Assembly (NCBI GenBank): GCA_050729835.1
Contig: JBOHLS010000053.1
Location: 1-8,052 of the forward strand
Source of the DNA: REEB95 sp050729835
GTDB lineage: Bacteria; Pseudomonadota; Alphaproteobacteria; ATCC43930; CGMCC-115725
Direction of reading: 5' to 3'
Length of the DNA stretch: 8,052 bases
Both the position numbers and the translations under genes were made by a program. Of the stretch, positions 1 to 6,381 are shown piece by piece; within the stretch, counting starts at the first letter, position 1, and each line of letters starts with the position of its first letter. The notes beneath the pieces are model-generated. The model saw nothing but the letters and a program-made list of their open reading frames with translations. It did not search any database and was not told the origin of the DNA.

Positions 1-24
1 CCAATCCAGCTTCGCACTCGCCAT
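1..24 (-). CDS. Start of an unidentified protein, cut by the window edge
   Basis: Only the first eight codons are present, reading M-A-S-A-K-L-D-W on the minus strand from an ATG at 24-22. A good ribosome binding site, GGGAG at 36-32, lies 7 bases upstream of the ATG, and this is the main reason for calling a gene. The 5' end and leader take part in a nested inverted repeat described separately. Eight residues are too few to name a family. The alternative is that the ATG is fortuitous and the repeat belongs to a terminator or repeat element. The gene has the same orientation as the lipid-transport operon, but the 97-base gap (25-121) suggests its own transcription unit. Confidence 0.45.
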
Positions 25-76
25 GGTCGGCCTCCCAAATGCCGACCTCCTATGAATCACGCAAAGCTGGACTTGG
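1..76 (-). promoter_or_regulatory. Nested inverted repeat around a ribosome binding site and start codon
   Basis: Outer arms: 1-15 is complementary to 61-76, with 14 Watson-Crick pairs, one extra base at 72 and one non-canonical position (63 against 13). That position is a G-U wobble in minus-strand RNA but an A-C mismatch in plus-strand RNA. Inner hairpin: 25-31 (GGTCGGC) pairs perfectly with 41-47 (GCCGACC) around a 9-base loop. In minus-strand RNA the GGGAG ribosome binding site lies in that loop, the ATG follows the inner stem directly, and the first codons form the 3' outer arm. This geometry suits a cis-acting translational control element, but a role is inferred only from structure. 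Confidence 0.45.
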
Positions 77-121
77 GAATCCCGAAAATGACGCCCTCAG
101 CCGAAATCTGCCAAAGTAGTG
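25..121. other. Gap between the operon end and the next minus-strand gene
   Basis: This 97-base stretch lies downstream of the last operon gene (stop at 124-122) and upstream of the partial gene at 1-24. It is visibly richer in A and T than the coding DNA around it. The left half holds the inner hairpin, one outer arm and a second purine-rich AGGAGGT (minus strand, 53-47) with no suitable start codon after it. No hairpin followed by a T run, which would mark an intrinsic terminator for the operon, was found. No convincing -35/-10 pair was found either, although a promoter for the partial gene should lie here if that gene is separately transcribed. Confidence 0.4.
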
Positions 122-895
122 CTAGGCAACCTGGCGCAGCGCCGCCGCGACCCGGCGGATTTCGGCGTCGACGTCGATTGCCACCCACGACGTGATCTCG
201 AGCCGCCGGTCCTCGAGCACATGCGCCTTGCCGCGGCGACGGCGGCGGAAATTCATCACCGCCGCGTCACGCTCCGCGAGCAGACGGACGATCGTCGGCC
301 GGAACAGGCCGAGCATCGCCGTGAGCCAGCGGTCGAGCGGGCTCGCCGCATCGCCGCCGACGGCGAAGCGGTGGAGCGAGGCCGCGATATCCGTCGCACC
401 ATACCAAGTCTCGCCCGTGACCCAGCGATTGGTGGTGAAAAGCCGCAACGGGCGCCCCGCGCGGTCCATCGCGATCGCCGCCAGATGAACCCAGGGCTCG
501 TCGGGCTCGCCGGCGGGCGCCGACGGCGCGGCCGGCGCCGGCACGGCGGGATGACCGGCGATCACGAGCTCGGGCATGACCAAAGGCCGCACGCCCGGCT
601 TGAGGCCGCGTGCGCGGAGAAAAGCGTGGAAATGACCGTGCTCGCCGTGCGCTGCCGTCGCCTGCGGCGGCGGATGCGCGTGATAGAAATATTGCGCGTG
701 CGTCGTCGCGTCGTAAACGTCGCCGGCCGGGTAATGCCGCCAGTGGAAGACCCGGGTATCGCCGCCGAGCGCGGCTGAAACGACGGTGCGGCCGTCACGC
801 ACTAGGACATCCCGCCAATGGACGACGTCCCGGCCGCAACCCGCCTGAAATTCGAGCGCGGCCCGGTCAGGATGCGGCGGGGTTGACGCCGTCAA
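122..895 (-). CDS. Uncharacterised His-rich protein, probably DUF6969 family
   Basis: A 257-residue soluble protein with no signal peptide or membrane segment. I recognise the conserved blocks as an uncharacterised proteobacterial family, from memory DUF6969: HYPAGDVYD (54-62), YHAHP (71-75), EHGHFHAFLRARG (85-97), RLFTTNRWVTGETWY (151-165) and EDRRLEITS (228-236). The clustered histidines (H72, H74, H83, H86, H88, H90) could bind a metal, but this is inference. A proline- and alanine-rich insert covers about 111-133. The chosen start is TTG at 895, whose TTGA overlaps the stop of the upstream lipoprotein gene by four bases. No ATG or GTG fits, since the first GTG is codon 32, past part of the likely domain. 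The reading frame continues far upstream, but that part is only a shadow of the lipoprotein gene. It is the last gene of the lipid-transport operon. Its function is unknown. Confidence 0.82.
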   Translation of the reverse strand: MTASTPPHPDRAALEFQAGCGRDVVHWRDVLVRDGRTVVSAALGGDTRVFHWRHYPAGDVYDATTHAQYFYHAHPPPQATAAHGEHGHFHAFLRARGLKPGVRPLVMPELVIAGHPAVPAPAAPSAPAGEPDEPWVHLAAIAMDRAGRPLRLFTTNRWVTGETWYGATDIAASLHRFAVGGDAASPLDRWLTAMLGLFRPTIVRLLAERDAAVMNFRRRRRGKAHVLEDRRLEITSWVAIDVDAEIRRVAAALRQVA

Positions 896-1518
896 CGGCG
901 CTTCGCCGGCCGCGGTAGAGCCGCGGCGACCCAAGCCGACACGTCGTGTAGCGCGCGATGGCTCGCGGCATCGAACGCCTCGGCAACCGCCGGTACCGTG
1001 TTCTGGCTCGCCGGCGCGGCGGCGGCAAAGCGCCGTTGCGCGAGAATGTCGCCGGCCGGCATGCGCAGCACCTGGAGGTCGATCGTCACCCGGACCTGCG
1101 GCGGCGTGCCGGCGCCGTAATCGGCCTCGAAGTGGCGCAGCGTTCCGAGCACGAGATAATCGGCGTGCAGCGCCAGCGAGCGCTTCGCCACCCGGTCGAA
1201 CCGGCCCGAGCGCCCGAGCGTGTCGAGCAGCAGGCTCTGGACGAGGGCCGGAGGACGATCGGTCCACTCCGCGTCGGCGAAATATTCTAGGCGCGTCGGA
1301 CTCGGGCTGAGCGCGATGCGGACGGTGTCGAGCGCGTCCGGCGCCGAAATGCCGCCGACCAGGACCTGCGCCGTGACCGGCGGGCCTGGCGCCGGCACGG
1401 TTTCGGCCGGCGACAGACGATAAAGCTTGGGCGGTGGCGGCGGCGACGGCAAAAGAGCGCCATCGCAGCCGACAAGCCCGAGAGCCAGGAGCAGGATTGC
1501 GATCCGCCGCATGGCCAT
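892..1518 (-). CDS. ABC-type transport auxiliary lipoprotein, PqiC-like
   Basis: A 208-residue lipoprotein of the family that accompanies MCE lipid transporters (ABC_trans_aux, PqiC/YmbA type). A short hydrophobic signal ends in the lipobox LVGC with the lipidated Cys at 18, followed by a proline-rich linker (26-30 is PPPPP). The core has the family pattern: a VRIAL strand near 66-70, RLEYFADAEW at 76-85, a helix beginning LVQSLLLDTL at 92, and YLVLGTL at 121-127 before an acidic HFEADY stretch. In PqiABC the lipoprotein sits on the inner face of the outer membrane and contacts the MCE barrel; the same is inferred here. The start is ATG at 1518, sharing one base with the MCE gene stop (TGATG). 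A second ATG at 1512 is possible. A downstream TTGA overlap couples it to the next gene. Confidence 0.9.
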   Translation of the reverse strand: MAMRRIAILLLALGLVGCDGALLPSPPPPPKLYRLSPAETVPAPGPPVTAQVLVGGISAPDALDTVRIALSPSPTRLEYFADAEWTDRPPALVQSLLLDTLGRSGRFDRVAKRSLALHADYLVLGTLRHFEADYGAGTPPQVRVTIDLQVLRMPAGDILAQRRFAAAAPASQNTVPAVAEAFDAASHRALHDVSAWVAAALPRPAKRR

Positions 1519-2354
1519 CAATGGGGCGTGTAGCCTTGCACGCGGTTGCCGTAGATCAGCTGCGACGGATCGCGCTCGAGCGACCCGACGAGCCGCGTCA
1601 GCTCAGCAACCAGGACGCGCGAATCGACCAGCAACTGCTGCAGCTCCGGCAAGCCGCGGCTGGTGAAATCGCTCACCGGTTTGCGGCTGTCGTTTACCAT
1701 CCGGTCGAGATTGGCGGCAGCCTGGTCGAAATGCCGGACCGCGACCGACAGCCCGCCCAGCGTCGTATCGATGTCGCGCGAATGCGCGGCCAGGACGGCG
1801 CTCACCTGGCGCAGATTGGCGAGGGTTTCGGCGAGTGCGGCGCGGTTGTCCGTGTCAGCGACGTCGCTCAACCGATCGGCGAGCGTCGACAGTTTTTGGA
1901 TGAGGATCGGCATGCCGTTGAACAGCTCGGTCAGTTGCGACGAGCGCGAGCGGATGACCGGATGGGGCTGTCCGTTTGCGGCAACGAGCGGCGGCGCCGT
2001 GCCGCTGGACCCGGCGATCTCGACATAGGCCGTGCCGGTGAGGCCCTTCACCTGCAGCTCGGCGACGGCGTCGCTGCGAATGATCACCACCCGATTGATG
2101 TCGACGGCGACATACACTTGGGTCGGGCGTTGGGGATCGAGCTGGATACTCGCCACGCGACCGACTAGTACGCCGTTGTAGCGCACGTCGGAACCGACAT
2201 CGAGGCCGGATACCGAGCCGTCGAAATAGATGTCGTAGGGCGAGGTATTGGTCTTGAACGGTGCCTGGACGAACCACAACAGCACGACCGCAATCCCGGC
2301 CAGCAGGACGAGGGCGAAACCACCGACGAGAACGTATTCGGCGCGCGTTTCCAT
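1518..2354 (-). CDS. MCE-domain substrate-binding protein of a lipid ABC transporter (MlaD-like)
   Basis: A 278-residue inner-membrane-anchored periplasmic protein. It opens with the family-typical METRAEYVLVGGF, giving one transmembrane helix at about 7-30. A single MCE domain follows at about 39-117, including SVSGLDVGSDVRYNGVLVGRV (47-67, with its G-V-G core) and VKGLTGTAYVEI (102-113). Residues 140-262 are predicted helical and end in the RDPSQLIYGN motif (261-270), which is usual in the longer MlaD-like proteins paired with a PqiC lipoprotein. MCE proteins form hexameric rings with a hydrophobic tunnel for phospholipid, and the helical tail may extend the tunnel toward the outer membrane. 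The start at 2354 lies 4 bases after the ATPase stop, with TAGGG just upstream as ribosome binding site. I leave the symbol blank because this paralogue differs from E. coli mlaD in operon structure. Confidence 0.93.
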   Translation of the reverse strand: METRAEYVLVGGFALVLLAGIAVVLLWFVQAPFKTNTSPYDIYFDGSVSGLDVGSDVRYNGVLVGRVASIQLDPQRPTQVYVAVDINRVVIIRSDAVAELQVKGLTGTAYVEIAGSSGTAPPLVAANGQPHPVIRSRSSQLTELFNGMPILIQKLSTLADRLSDVADTDNRAALAETLANLRQVSAVLAAHSRDIDTTLGGLSVAVRHFDQAAANLDRMVNDSRKPVSDFTSRGLPELQQLLVDSRVLVAELTRLVGSLERDPSQLIYGNRVQGYTPH

Positions 2355-2358
2355 GGCC

Positions 2359-3177
2359 CTACCCGTTGGCCGCTTCGGCGATTCGCGCCGAGCGCCCGCG
2401 CGGCCCGCTGAAATACGCCTGAATCCACGGATGCGGATTATGCACGAGTTCGGCCAGCGTGCCGACGACCAGATGCCCGTCGACGATCACCGCAATGCGG
2501 TCGCAGATCGCCATCAGGCTGTCGAGGTCGTGCGTCACCATGAACACCGTCAGGCCGAGACTCTCCTTGAGATCGCGCACCAACCGGTCGAAGTCTGCGG
2601 CGGCGATCGGATCGAGCCCGGCGGTGGGCTCGTCGAGGAACAGCAGCTTCGGATCGAGCGCCAAGGCGCGCGCCAGGCCGGCGCGCTTGCGCATGCCGCC
2701 CGAAAGCGCGGCGGGAATCTTTTGCGCCGTGTCGGGCGGCAAACCGACCAGCGCGATCTTGAGCGCGGCGATCTCGCGCATCAGCGCCGGCGAGAGGTTG
2801 AGTTGCTCGCGCAGCGGCACCATGATGTTCTCGGCGACCGTCAACGAGCTGAACAAGGCGCCGTCCTGGAACAGCACGCCCCACAGCCTTCCGAAGCGGC
2901 GCAGATCGGCCTCCCCCGGCCGGCCGAGGTCCTCGCCGAAGACTTCGATCGTGCCGGCGGCCGCCGGCATCAGGCCGACCACCGTGCGCAGCAGCACCGA
3001 CTTGCCCGAACCCGACGCGCCAACCACGCCCAGCACCTCGCCGGGACGCAGATCGAAGGTCGCGTCGCGTAGTAGAACCCGGCCGCCGACTTTAGTGGCC
3101 ACGCCGCGCACGCGCGCGACCGGCGCCGCGACGGGATCAGATGCCGAGTCCGTTGAAGAAGATCGAAAAGAGCGCAT
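2359..3177 (-). CDS. ATP-binding subunit of an MCE lipid ABC transporter (MlaF-like)
   Basis: A 272-residue cytoplasmic ATPase that powers the permease. All nucleotide-binding motifs are intact: Walker A GASGSGKS (53-60), Q-loop Q104 in LFQDGALFSSLTVAENI (102-118), signature LSGGM (158-162), Walker B LLFLDE (178-183), D-loop GLD (187-189) and switch H216 in VTHDLDS. The GALFSSLTV and SGGMRKRAGLARAL wording is typical of the MlaF branch rather than of generic importers. The start at 3177 lies 41 bases inside the permease gene. The next usable start in frame is GTG at codon 23, which would leave little sequence before the first strand, so the long overlap looks genuine. The overlap suggests translational coupling of permease and ATPase. 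Confidence 0.94.
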   Translation of the reverse strand: MRSFRSSSTDSASDPVAAPVARVRGVATKVGGRVLLRDATFDLRPGEVLGVVGASGSGKSVLLRTVVGLMPAAAGTIEVFGEDLGRPGEADLRRFGRLWGVLFQDGALFSSLTVAENIMVPLREQLNLSPALMREIAALKIALVGLPPDTAQKIPAALSGGMRKRAGLARALALDPKLLFLDEPTAGLDPIAAADFDRLVRDLKESLGLTVFMVTHDLDSLMAICDRIAVIVDGHLVVGTLAELVHNPHPWIQAYFSGPRGRSARIAEAANG

Positions 3178-4261
3178 CGAGCACGATGACCAGGAAAATG
3201 GCTTGGACCACGGAGTGCGTCGTATGCCGACCGACGCTTTCGGCGCTGCGGGTTACGAGTAGACCCTCGTTGCAGCCGATGAGGGCGATACACGCAGCAA
3301 AAAATGGCGCCTTTATGATACCCAGAAACACGCTCCACAGCGACACCGCATCCCGCAGCTGGGCGAGAAAGGTCGTTAGCGGAATGTCGAGCGATAGGCG
3401 ACAAATGACCGCGCCGCCAGCCAGCCCGGTGAAATCGGCCCAAAACGTCAGGAACGGCAAGGTCAGAATCAGCCCCAGGATGCGCGGCACGACCAGGACC
3501 TCGATCGGGTCCAAGCCGAGCGTGCGCATGGCGTCGACTTCCTCGTTGACGACCATGGCGCCGATCTCGGCGGTGAAGGCGCTGCCCGAGCGGCCCGCGA
3601 TGATGATGGCGGCCAGCAGGCCGCCCAACTCGCGCAGGAAGCCGACGGCGAGGAGGTTGACGGTGAAGATCTCGGCGCCGTAGGGCCGCAGCTGCTGTGC
3701 GCCTATATAGGTCATGACGATACCGACCAGGAACGACAGCAGCCCGACGATGCCGAGCGCCGAAACGCCGGCGCGCTCCATCTGCGCGACCATCGGCGTG
3801 AAGCGCAGGCGCCGCGGCTGCACGGCGGTTCGCGACAAGGTGGTCGCGACCGCGCCGAAGAACCCGAGCAAGGCGCGCGTCACCCGCAACAGCTCGATGG
3901 TGCGCAAGCCGATACGCGCGAGCAGCACGAGCGGGCCGAAGCCCCGGCGCGGCACGACGACCGGAGCGGCCTGGCGCTTTTCGACCTGGGCCAGAAGCGG
4001 CACCAACTCGGCACCGACGCGCTCGACGGCGACCGCGGCGCCGCCGGCCTCGAGCGCGCGCTTCAGCCGAATCAGCAGCCACGCGCCGGTCGTATCCATC
4101 GCCTCGATGCCGGCGAGGTCGATCCGCACCCGCCGCGCCGCGTTCGCGCGGATTTCGGCCAAGCAACGATCGAGCGCCTGGGCGTCGGCAACGACCCAGC
4201 GACCGCGCAGCCGCAGCACCAGCGCATCGCCGTCCCGTGTCTGCTCGATGGATTGCGCCAT
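3137..4261 (-). CDS. STAS-domain-fused MlaE-type lipid ABC transporter permease
   Basis: A 374-residue fusion protein. Residues about 7-98 form a STAS domain, with the core IDLAGIEAMDTTGAWLL (47-63); the DTTG at 56-59 sits where DSSG is phosphorylated in SpoIIAA-like proteins. Residues about 110-374 are an MlaE permease with roughly five hydrophobic segments (about 168-186, 204-223, 255-285, 308-330, 351-372). It carries the MlaE coupling-helix signature NEEVDAMRTLGLDP (239-252). In E. coli the STAS protein MlaB is separate and stabilises MlaF; here it is built into the permease, as in PA3211 of Pseudomonas. I chose the ATG at 4261 because a GGGGAGGG purine tract directly precedes it and STAS similarity begins soon after. 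An ATG 54 bases upstream would add 18 unconserved residues. It is the first gene of the operon. Confidence 0.92.
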   Translation of the reverse strand: MAQSIEQTRDGDALVLRLRGRWVVADAQALDRCLAEIRANAARRVRIDLAGIEAMDTTGAWLLIRLKRALEAGGAAVAVERVGAELVPLLAQVEKRQAAPVVVPRRGFGPLVLLARIGLRTIELLRVTRALLGFFGAVATTLSRTAVQPRRLRFTPMVAQMERAGVSALGIVGLLSFLVGIVMTYIGAQQLRPYGAEIFTVNLLAVGFLRELGGLLAAIIIAGRSGSAFTAEIGAMVVNEEVDAMRTLGLDPIEVLVVPRILGLILTLPFLTFWADFTGLAGGAVICRLSLDIPLTTFLAQLRDAVSLWSVFLGIIKAPFFAACIALIGCNEGLLVTRSAESVGRHTTHSVVQAIFLVIVLDALFSIFFNGLGI

Positions 4262-4366
4262 CCCTCCCCTCGGCCAGGCCGGTGGATAGTTTAGCGCAAG
4301 ACAGCGCTTTCGCATCCCCGAGCCCGCAGTTTAGATTGGGCCGCGATTTCCGTCGGGGCGAGGGCA
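4262..4366. promoter_or_regulatory. Divergent intergenic region between the lipid-transport operon and apt
   Basis: These 105 bases separate two divergent start codons, so promoters for both units are expected here. On the minus strand the best pair I see is ATGCGA and TAAACT with a 16-base spacer, just upstream of the permease. On the plus strand TTTCGC and TTAGAT are 17 bases apart ahead of apt. Both match consensus poorly, so neither is assigned. A small perfect repeat AGCGC-AAGACA-GCGCT (4293-4308) lies in the middle and could be an operator, though 5-base arms are weak evidence. Ribosome binding sites are GGGGAGGG next to the permease ATG and a GGGGCGAGGG purine tract before apt. Confidence 0.4.
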
Positions 4367-4882
4367 ATGGACCTGAAGCAGCACATCCGAAGCATGCCGA
4401 ATTTTCCTAAGAAAGGGATTCTTTTCTACGATATCTCGACGCTGCTGGCCCATGCCAAGGCGTGGCGGGCAACGGTCGAACGGCTGGAAAAGGCGCTGGT
4501 GCCGCATCGGCCGGAACTGCTGGTCGGCATCGAATCGCGCGGCTTCCTGGTGGCGGCGCCGCTCGCCCTGGCGCTCGACATCGGCTTCGTCATGGTGCGC
4601 AAGCGTGGCAAGCTGCCGGGCGCCACCATTCCCTATACCTACGCTCTCGAATACGGCACCGACACGATCGAGATCCAGGCCGACGCGATCGCGCGCGGCA
4701 AGCGCGTCGCGGTGCTCGACGACCTGCTCGCGACCGGCGGCACACTGGAGGCGACGATCAATCTCTGCCGCAAGGTCGGCGGTGATGTCGTCGCCGCCGG
4801 CTGCATCATCGAGCTGAGCTTCCTCGGCGGCCGCAAGCGGCTCGACGTGCCGTTCACGTCGATCGTGGCCTACGATTCCTGA
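4367..4882 (+). CDS. apt: Adenine phosphoribosyltransferase
   Basis: A 171-residue cytoplasmic enzyme of purine salvage, joining adenine and PRPP to give AMP and pyrophosphate. The N-terminus has the family pattern FPKKGILFYDIS (13-24), where most relatives have PDFPKPGILFRDI. The hood and base-binding part includes GIESRGFLVAAPLA (54-67) and VRKRGKLPG (77-85). The flexible-loop segment YALEYGTDTIEI (92-103) is present. The PRPP motif VLDDLLATGGT (116-126) is complete, with both acidic residues. Length is normal and no key residue is missing. It is a single-gene unit, divergent from the lipid-transport operon and convergent with the potassium channel gene, whose stop lies only 18 bases away. 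The wording resembles Rhodospirillales Apt from memory. Confidence 0.96.
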   Translation: MDLKQHIRSMPNFPKKGILFYDISTLLAHAKAWRATVERLEKALVPHRPELLVGIESRGFLVAAPLALALDIGFVMVRKRGKLPGATIPYTYALEYGTDTIEIQADAIARGKRVAVLDDLLATGGTLEATINLCRKVGGDVVAAGCIIELSFLGGRKRLDVPFTSIVAYDS

Positions 4883-4900
4883 CGGCGACGCGGCGCAACC

Positions 4901-5821
4901 TCAATCCGGCGATTCCTCTTCGGCTGCGTGGAACCGATCGTAGTCGACGGTGAGCCGTCCGTCCGCCGAGCGGCCGATGATATCGGCCAGGCGCCAGCCC
5001 CAGCGGACATCCTCCGGCCGATAGCTCTTCCGCGCGTGGATCGTCTGGACGAAGCTTTCGTCGAGTCCGCTGATGCTGGCGACGATCTCCGCCTCCTGCG
5101 CGCACAGCGTGGCCGCGCTGGCGTTTCGCAAGGGGCTCGATTCGTCGATCGGATGCATCACCGTCCAGGTCAGCACGAAGGTTGGATTGTGCCGACGCGC
5201 GACCTCGAGGTCGTAGAAGCGGCGCATCACCTGACCTTCCGCCGTCAGCTCGTTGCGCACAAGCATGAGGTTGACCGACGCCTCGAGAATGCGGTTGCGG
5301 CGCTGGTTGGCGGCACGAAACATCAGCGTCGGCACGCCGTCGTACCGGCTGATCACGGCGACGTCGCTGAATATGACGCGCGCCGTCGGCCGCGAGAAAC
5401 GCGCGAAGATCAGGCCGGTGGCAAGCGCGAAGCCGGTCAGGCCCAGCAGTACTTCGATCGTCACCAGGATATTGGCGTAGAGCGTCGCCGGATGCATGTC
5501 GCCATAGCCGATCGTCGCCATGGTCTGGACGCTGAAGAAGAAGGCGTCGGCGAACGAATGCGGCTTGGCGTTGGCAACGCTGCCGCCCTGCAACAGATAG
5601 AGCAGTGCGAAGACGACGTTGAACAGGCCGTAGGCGCCCGCCAGGAGGGCGAAAAATCCCCGCCACGGGACCGTCAACAGCGAATGATAGATGTCGGTGC
5701 GCGACAGGCCGCGGCCGCGCGCCGCCCGTCTGGCGCGGCTGCCGCGCAGCGCCGGAAACTTGACCGCCTGCGCCTCGGCGGAGGCCGGCGGCGGCTTGAC
5801 GCGCTTGCGGCCGTCGCTCAT
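4901..5821 (-). CDS. Inward-rectifier potassium channel, KirBac type
   Basis: A 306-residue inner-membrane K+ channel subunit, expected to work as a tetramer. A basic N-terminal tail (about 25-40) leads to the amphipathic slide helix DIYHSLLTVPW (43-53). TM1 is about 55-78, the pore helix about 88-102, the selectivity filter TIGYG is 103-107, and TM2 is about 115-142. The C-terminal half is the cytoplasmic Kir beta-domain, entered through RPTARVIFSDVAVI (144-157), with LMFRAANQRRN (166-176) and FVLTWTVMHPIDESSPL (215-231) as further family marks. Length agrees with KirBac proteins (about 290-335). The start is ATG at 5821, overlapping the upstream lipoprotein stop as ATGA, so the two are likely translated together. 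The frame remains open far upstream only as a shadow of the lipoprotein gene. Gating ligands cannot be read from sequence; the family responds to anionic lipids and pH. Confidence 0.94.
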   Translation of the reverse strand: MSDGRKRVKPPPASAEAQAVKFPALRGSRARRAARGRGLSRTDIYHSLLTVPWRGFFALLAGAYGLFNVVFALLYLLQGGSVANAKPHSFADAFFFSVQTMATIGYGDMHPATLYANILVTIEVLLGLTGFALATGLIFARFSRPTARVIFSDVAVISRYDGVPTLMFRAANQRRNRILEASVNLMLVRNELTAEGQVMRRFYDLEVARRHNPTFVLTWTVMHPIDESSPLRNASAATLCAQEAEIVASISGLDESFVQTIHARKSYRPEDVRWGWRLADIIGRSADGRLTVDYDRFHAAEEESPD

Positions 5822-6381
5822 TGCGTCGGCGATTGCTGCTGCGTGTTGTTGAACTCGATCTGTTCCGGCGTGAGCTGGAATCCGCCAACGACGCCGTAAT
5901 CCGCGCCTGCCGCCACGCGCTTCACCGGCAGATGCACGGTGATGTTGTCGTTCGTTGCCACGAACAATTCGTTGCCGGGGAACCGCACCGGCAGGACGAA
6001 GCGCTGCTCGTTCAGGATGTTGCTCGCCCCGTTGACCACCGCGATGAAATAGGTGAAATGCGAGTTCTGCACCTGCGGCGAGCCGCGCACGATCGAAAAC
6101 GACACCAGAACGTCGATGCGGATGCCGCCGGCCTTGTCCTCGCTGCACGTCGCCTTGATGGCGAGCATCCGCGCCGCGGCGGTAATGTCGTTGCGGGTGC
6201 GGCCGGGACCGGGACCGAATTGGGGAGCGACGGCGAGCCCGGGCGTCACCGCGCCGCTGGGGCAGGTCAAGGTTTCGGCGCTGGTCTTGCCGAAACAACC
6301 GGCGAGCAGAACCGGCAACGCCAACACCGCGACGAACGCCCATCGACGATCGAGCCACCCCGCCGAGTCCGGTCTCTTCAT
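5818..6381 (-). CDS. Uncharacterised lipoprotein paired with the potassium channel
   Basis: A 187-residue predicted lipoprotein. A basic start and hydrophobic run (14-27) end in the lipobox LAGC with the lipidated Cys at 29. The mature part has two more cysteines (C40, C79) that could form a disulfide. It carries FGPGPGRTRNDIT (55-67), a beta-rich middle (89-117), FVLPVRFPGN (128-137) and a closing GFQLTPEQIEFN (167-178). I recognise this pattern from uncharacterised alphaproteobacterial lipoproteins, but know no assigned function. The start at 6381 follows AAGGAAAGGGAG, an unusually strong ribosome binding site. Its stop overlaps the KirBac start by four bases. A partner or envelope role for the channel is inferred from that coupling alone. 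A tail rich in Gln and Asn (179-187) is likely disordered. Confidence 0.85.
   Translation of the reverse strand: MKRPDSAGWLDRRWAFVAVLALPVLLAGCFGKTSAETLTCPSGAVTPGLAVAPQFGPGPGRTRNDITAAARMLAIKATCSEDKAGGIRIDVLVSFSIVRGSPQVQNSHFTYFIAVVNGASNILNEQRFVLPVRFPGNELFVATNDNITVHLPVKRVAAGADYGVVGGFQLTPEQIEFNNTQQQSPTQ

Noticed and set aside
896..1267. Upstream extension of the His-rich protein frame
   Set aside because: The extra 124 residues are low-complexity and lie over the auxiliary lipoprotein gene in another frame; family similarity begins only after the TTG at 895.
1434..3072. Plus-strand open frames of 244 and 274 codons (1434-2168 and 2248-3072)
   Set aside because: They run antisense to the MCE, ATPase and lipoprotein genes and are Arg/His/Gln-rich with no recognisable motif.
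2970..4367. 465-codon minus-strand open frame across the permease and ATPase genes
   Set aside because: It is an Arg/Ala-rich shadow in another frame of the STAS-MlaE permease, which has clear domain motifs; long stop-free shadows are expected in GC-rich DNA.
4883..4900. Bidirectional terminator between the convergent apt and KirBac genes
   Set aside because: The 18-base gap contains no inverted repeat or T run; transcripts probably overlap at their 3' ends.
5822..6358. Upstream extension of the KirBac frame
   Set aside because: The extension overlaps the lipoprotein gene in a different frame and has no channel-like content; the ATGA junction gives the natural start.
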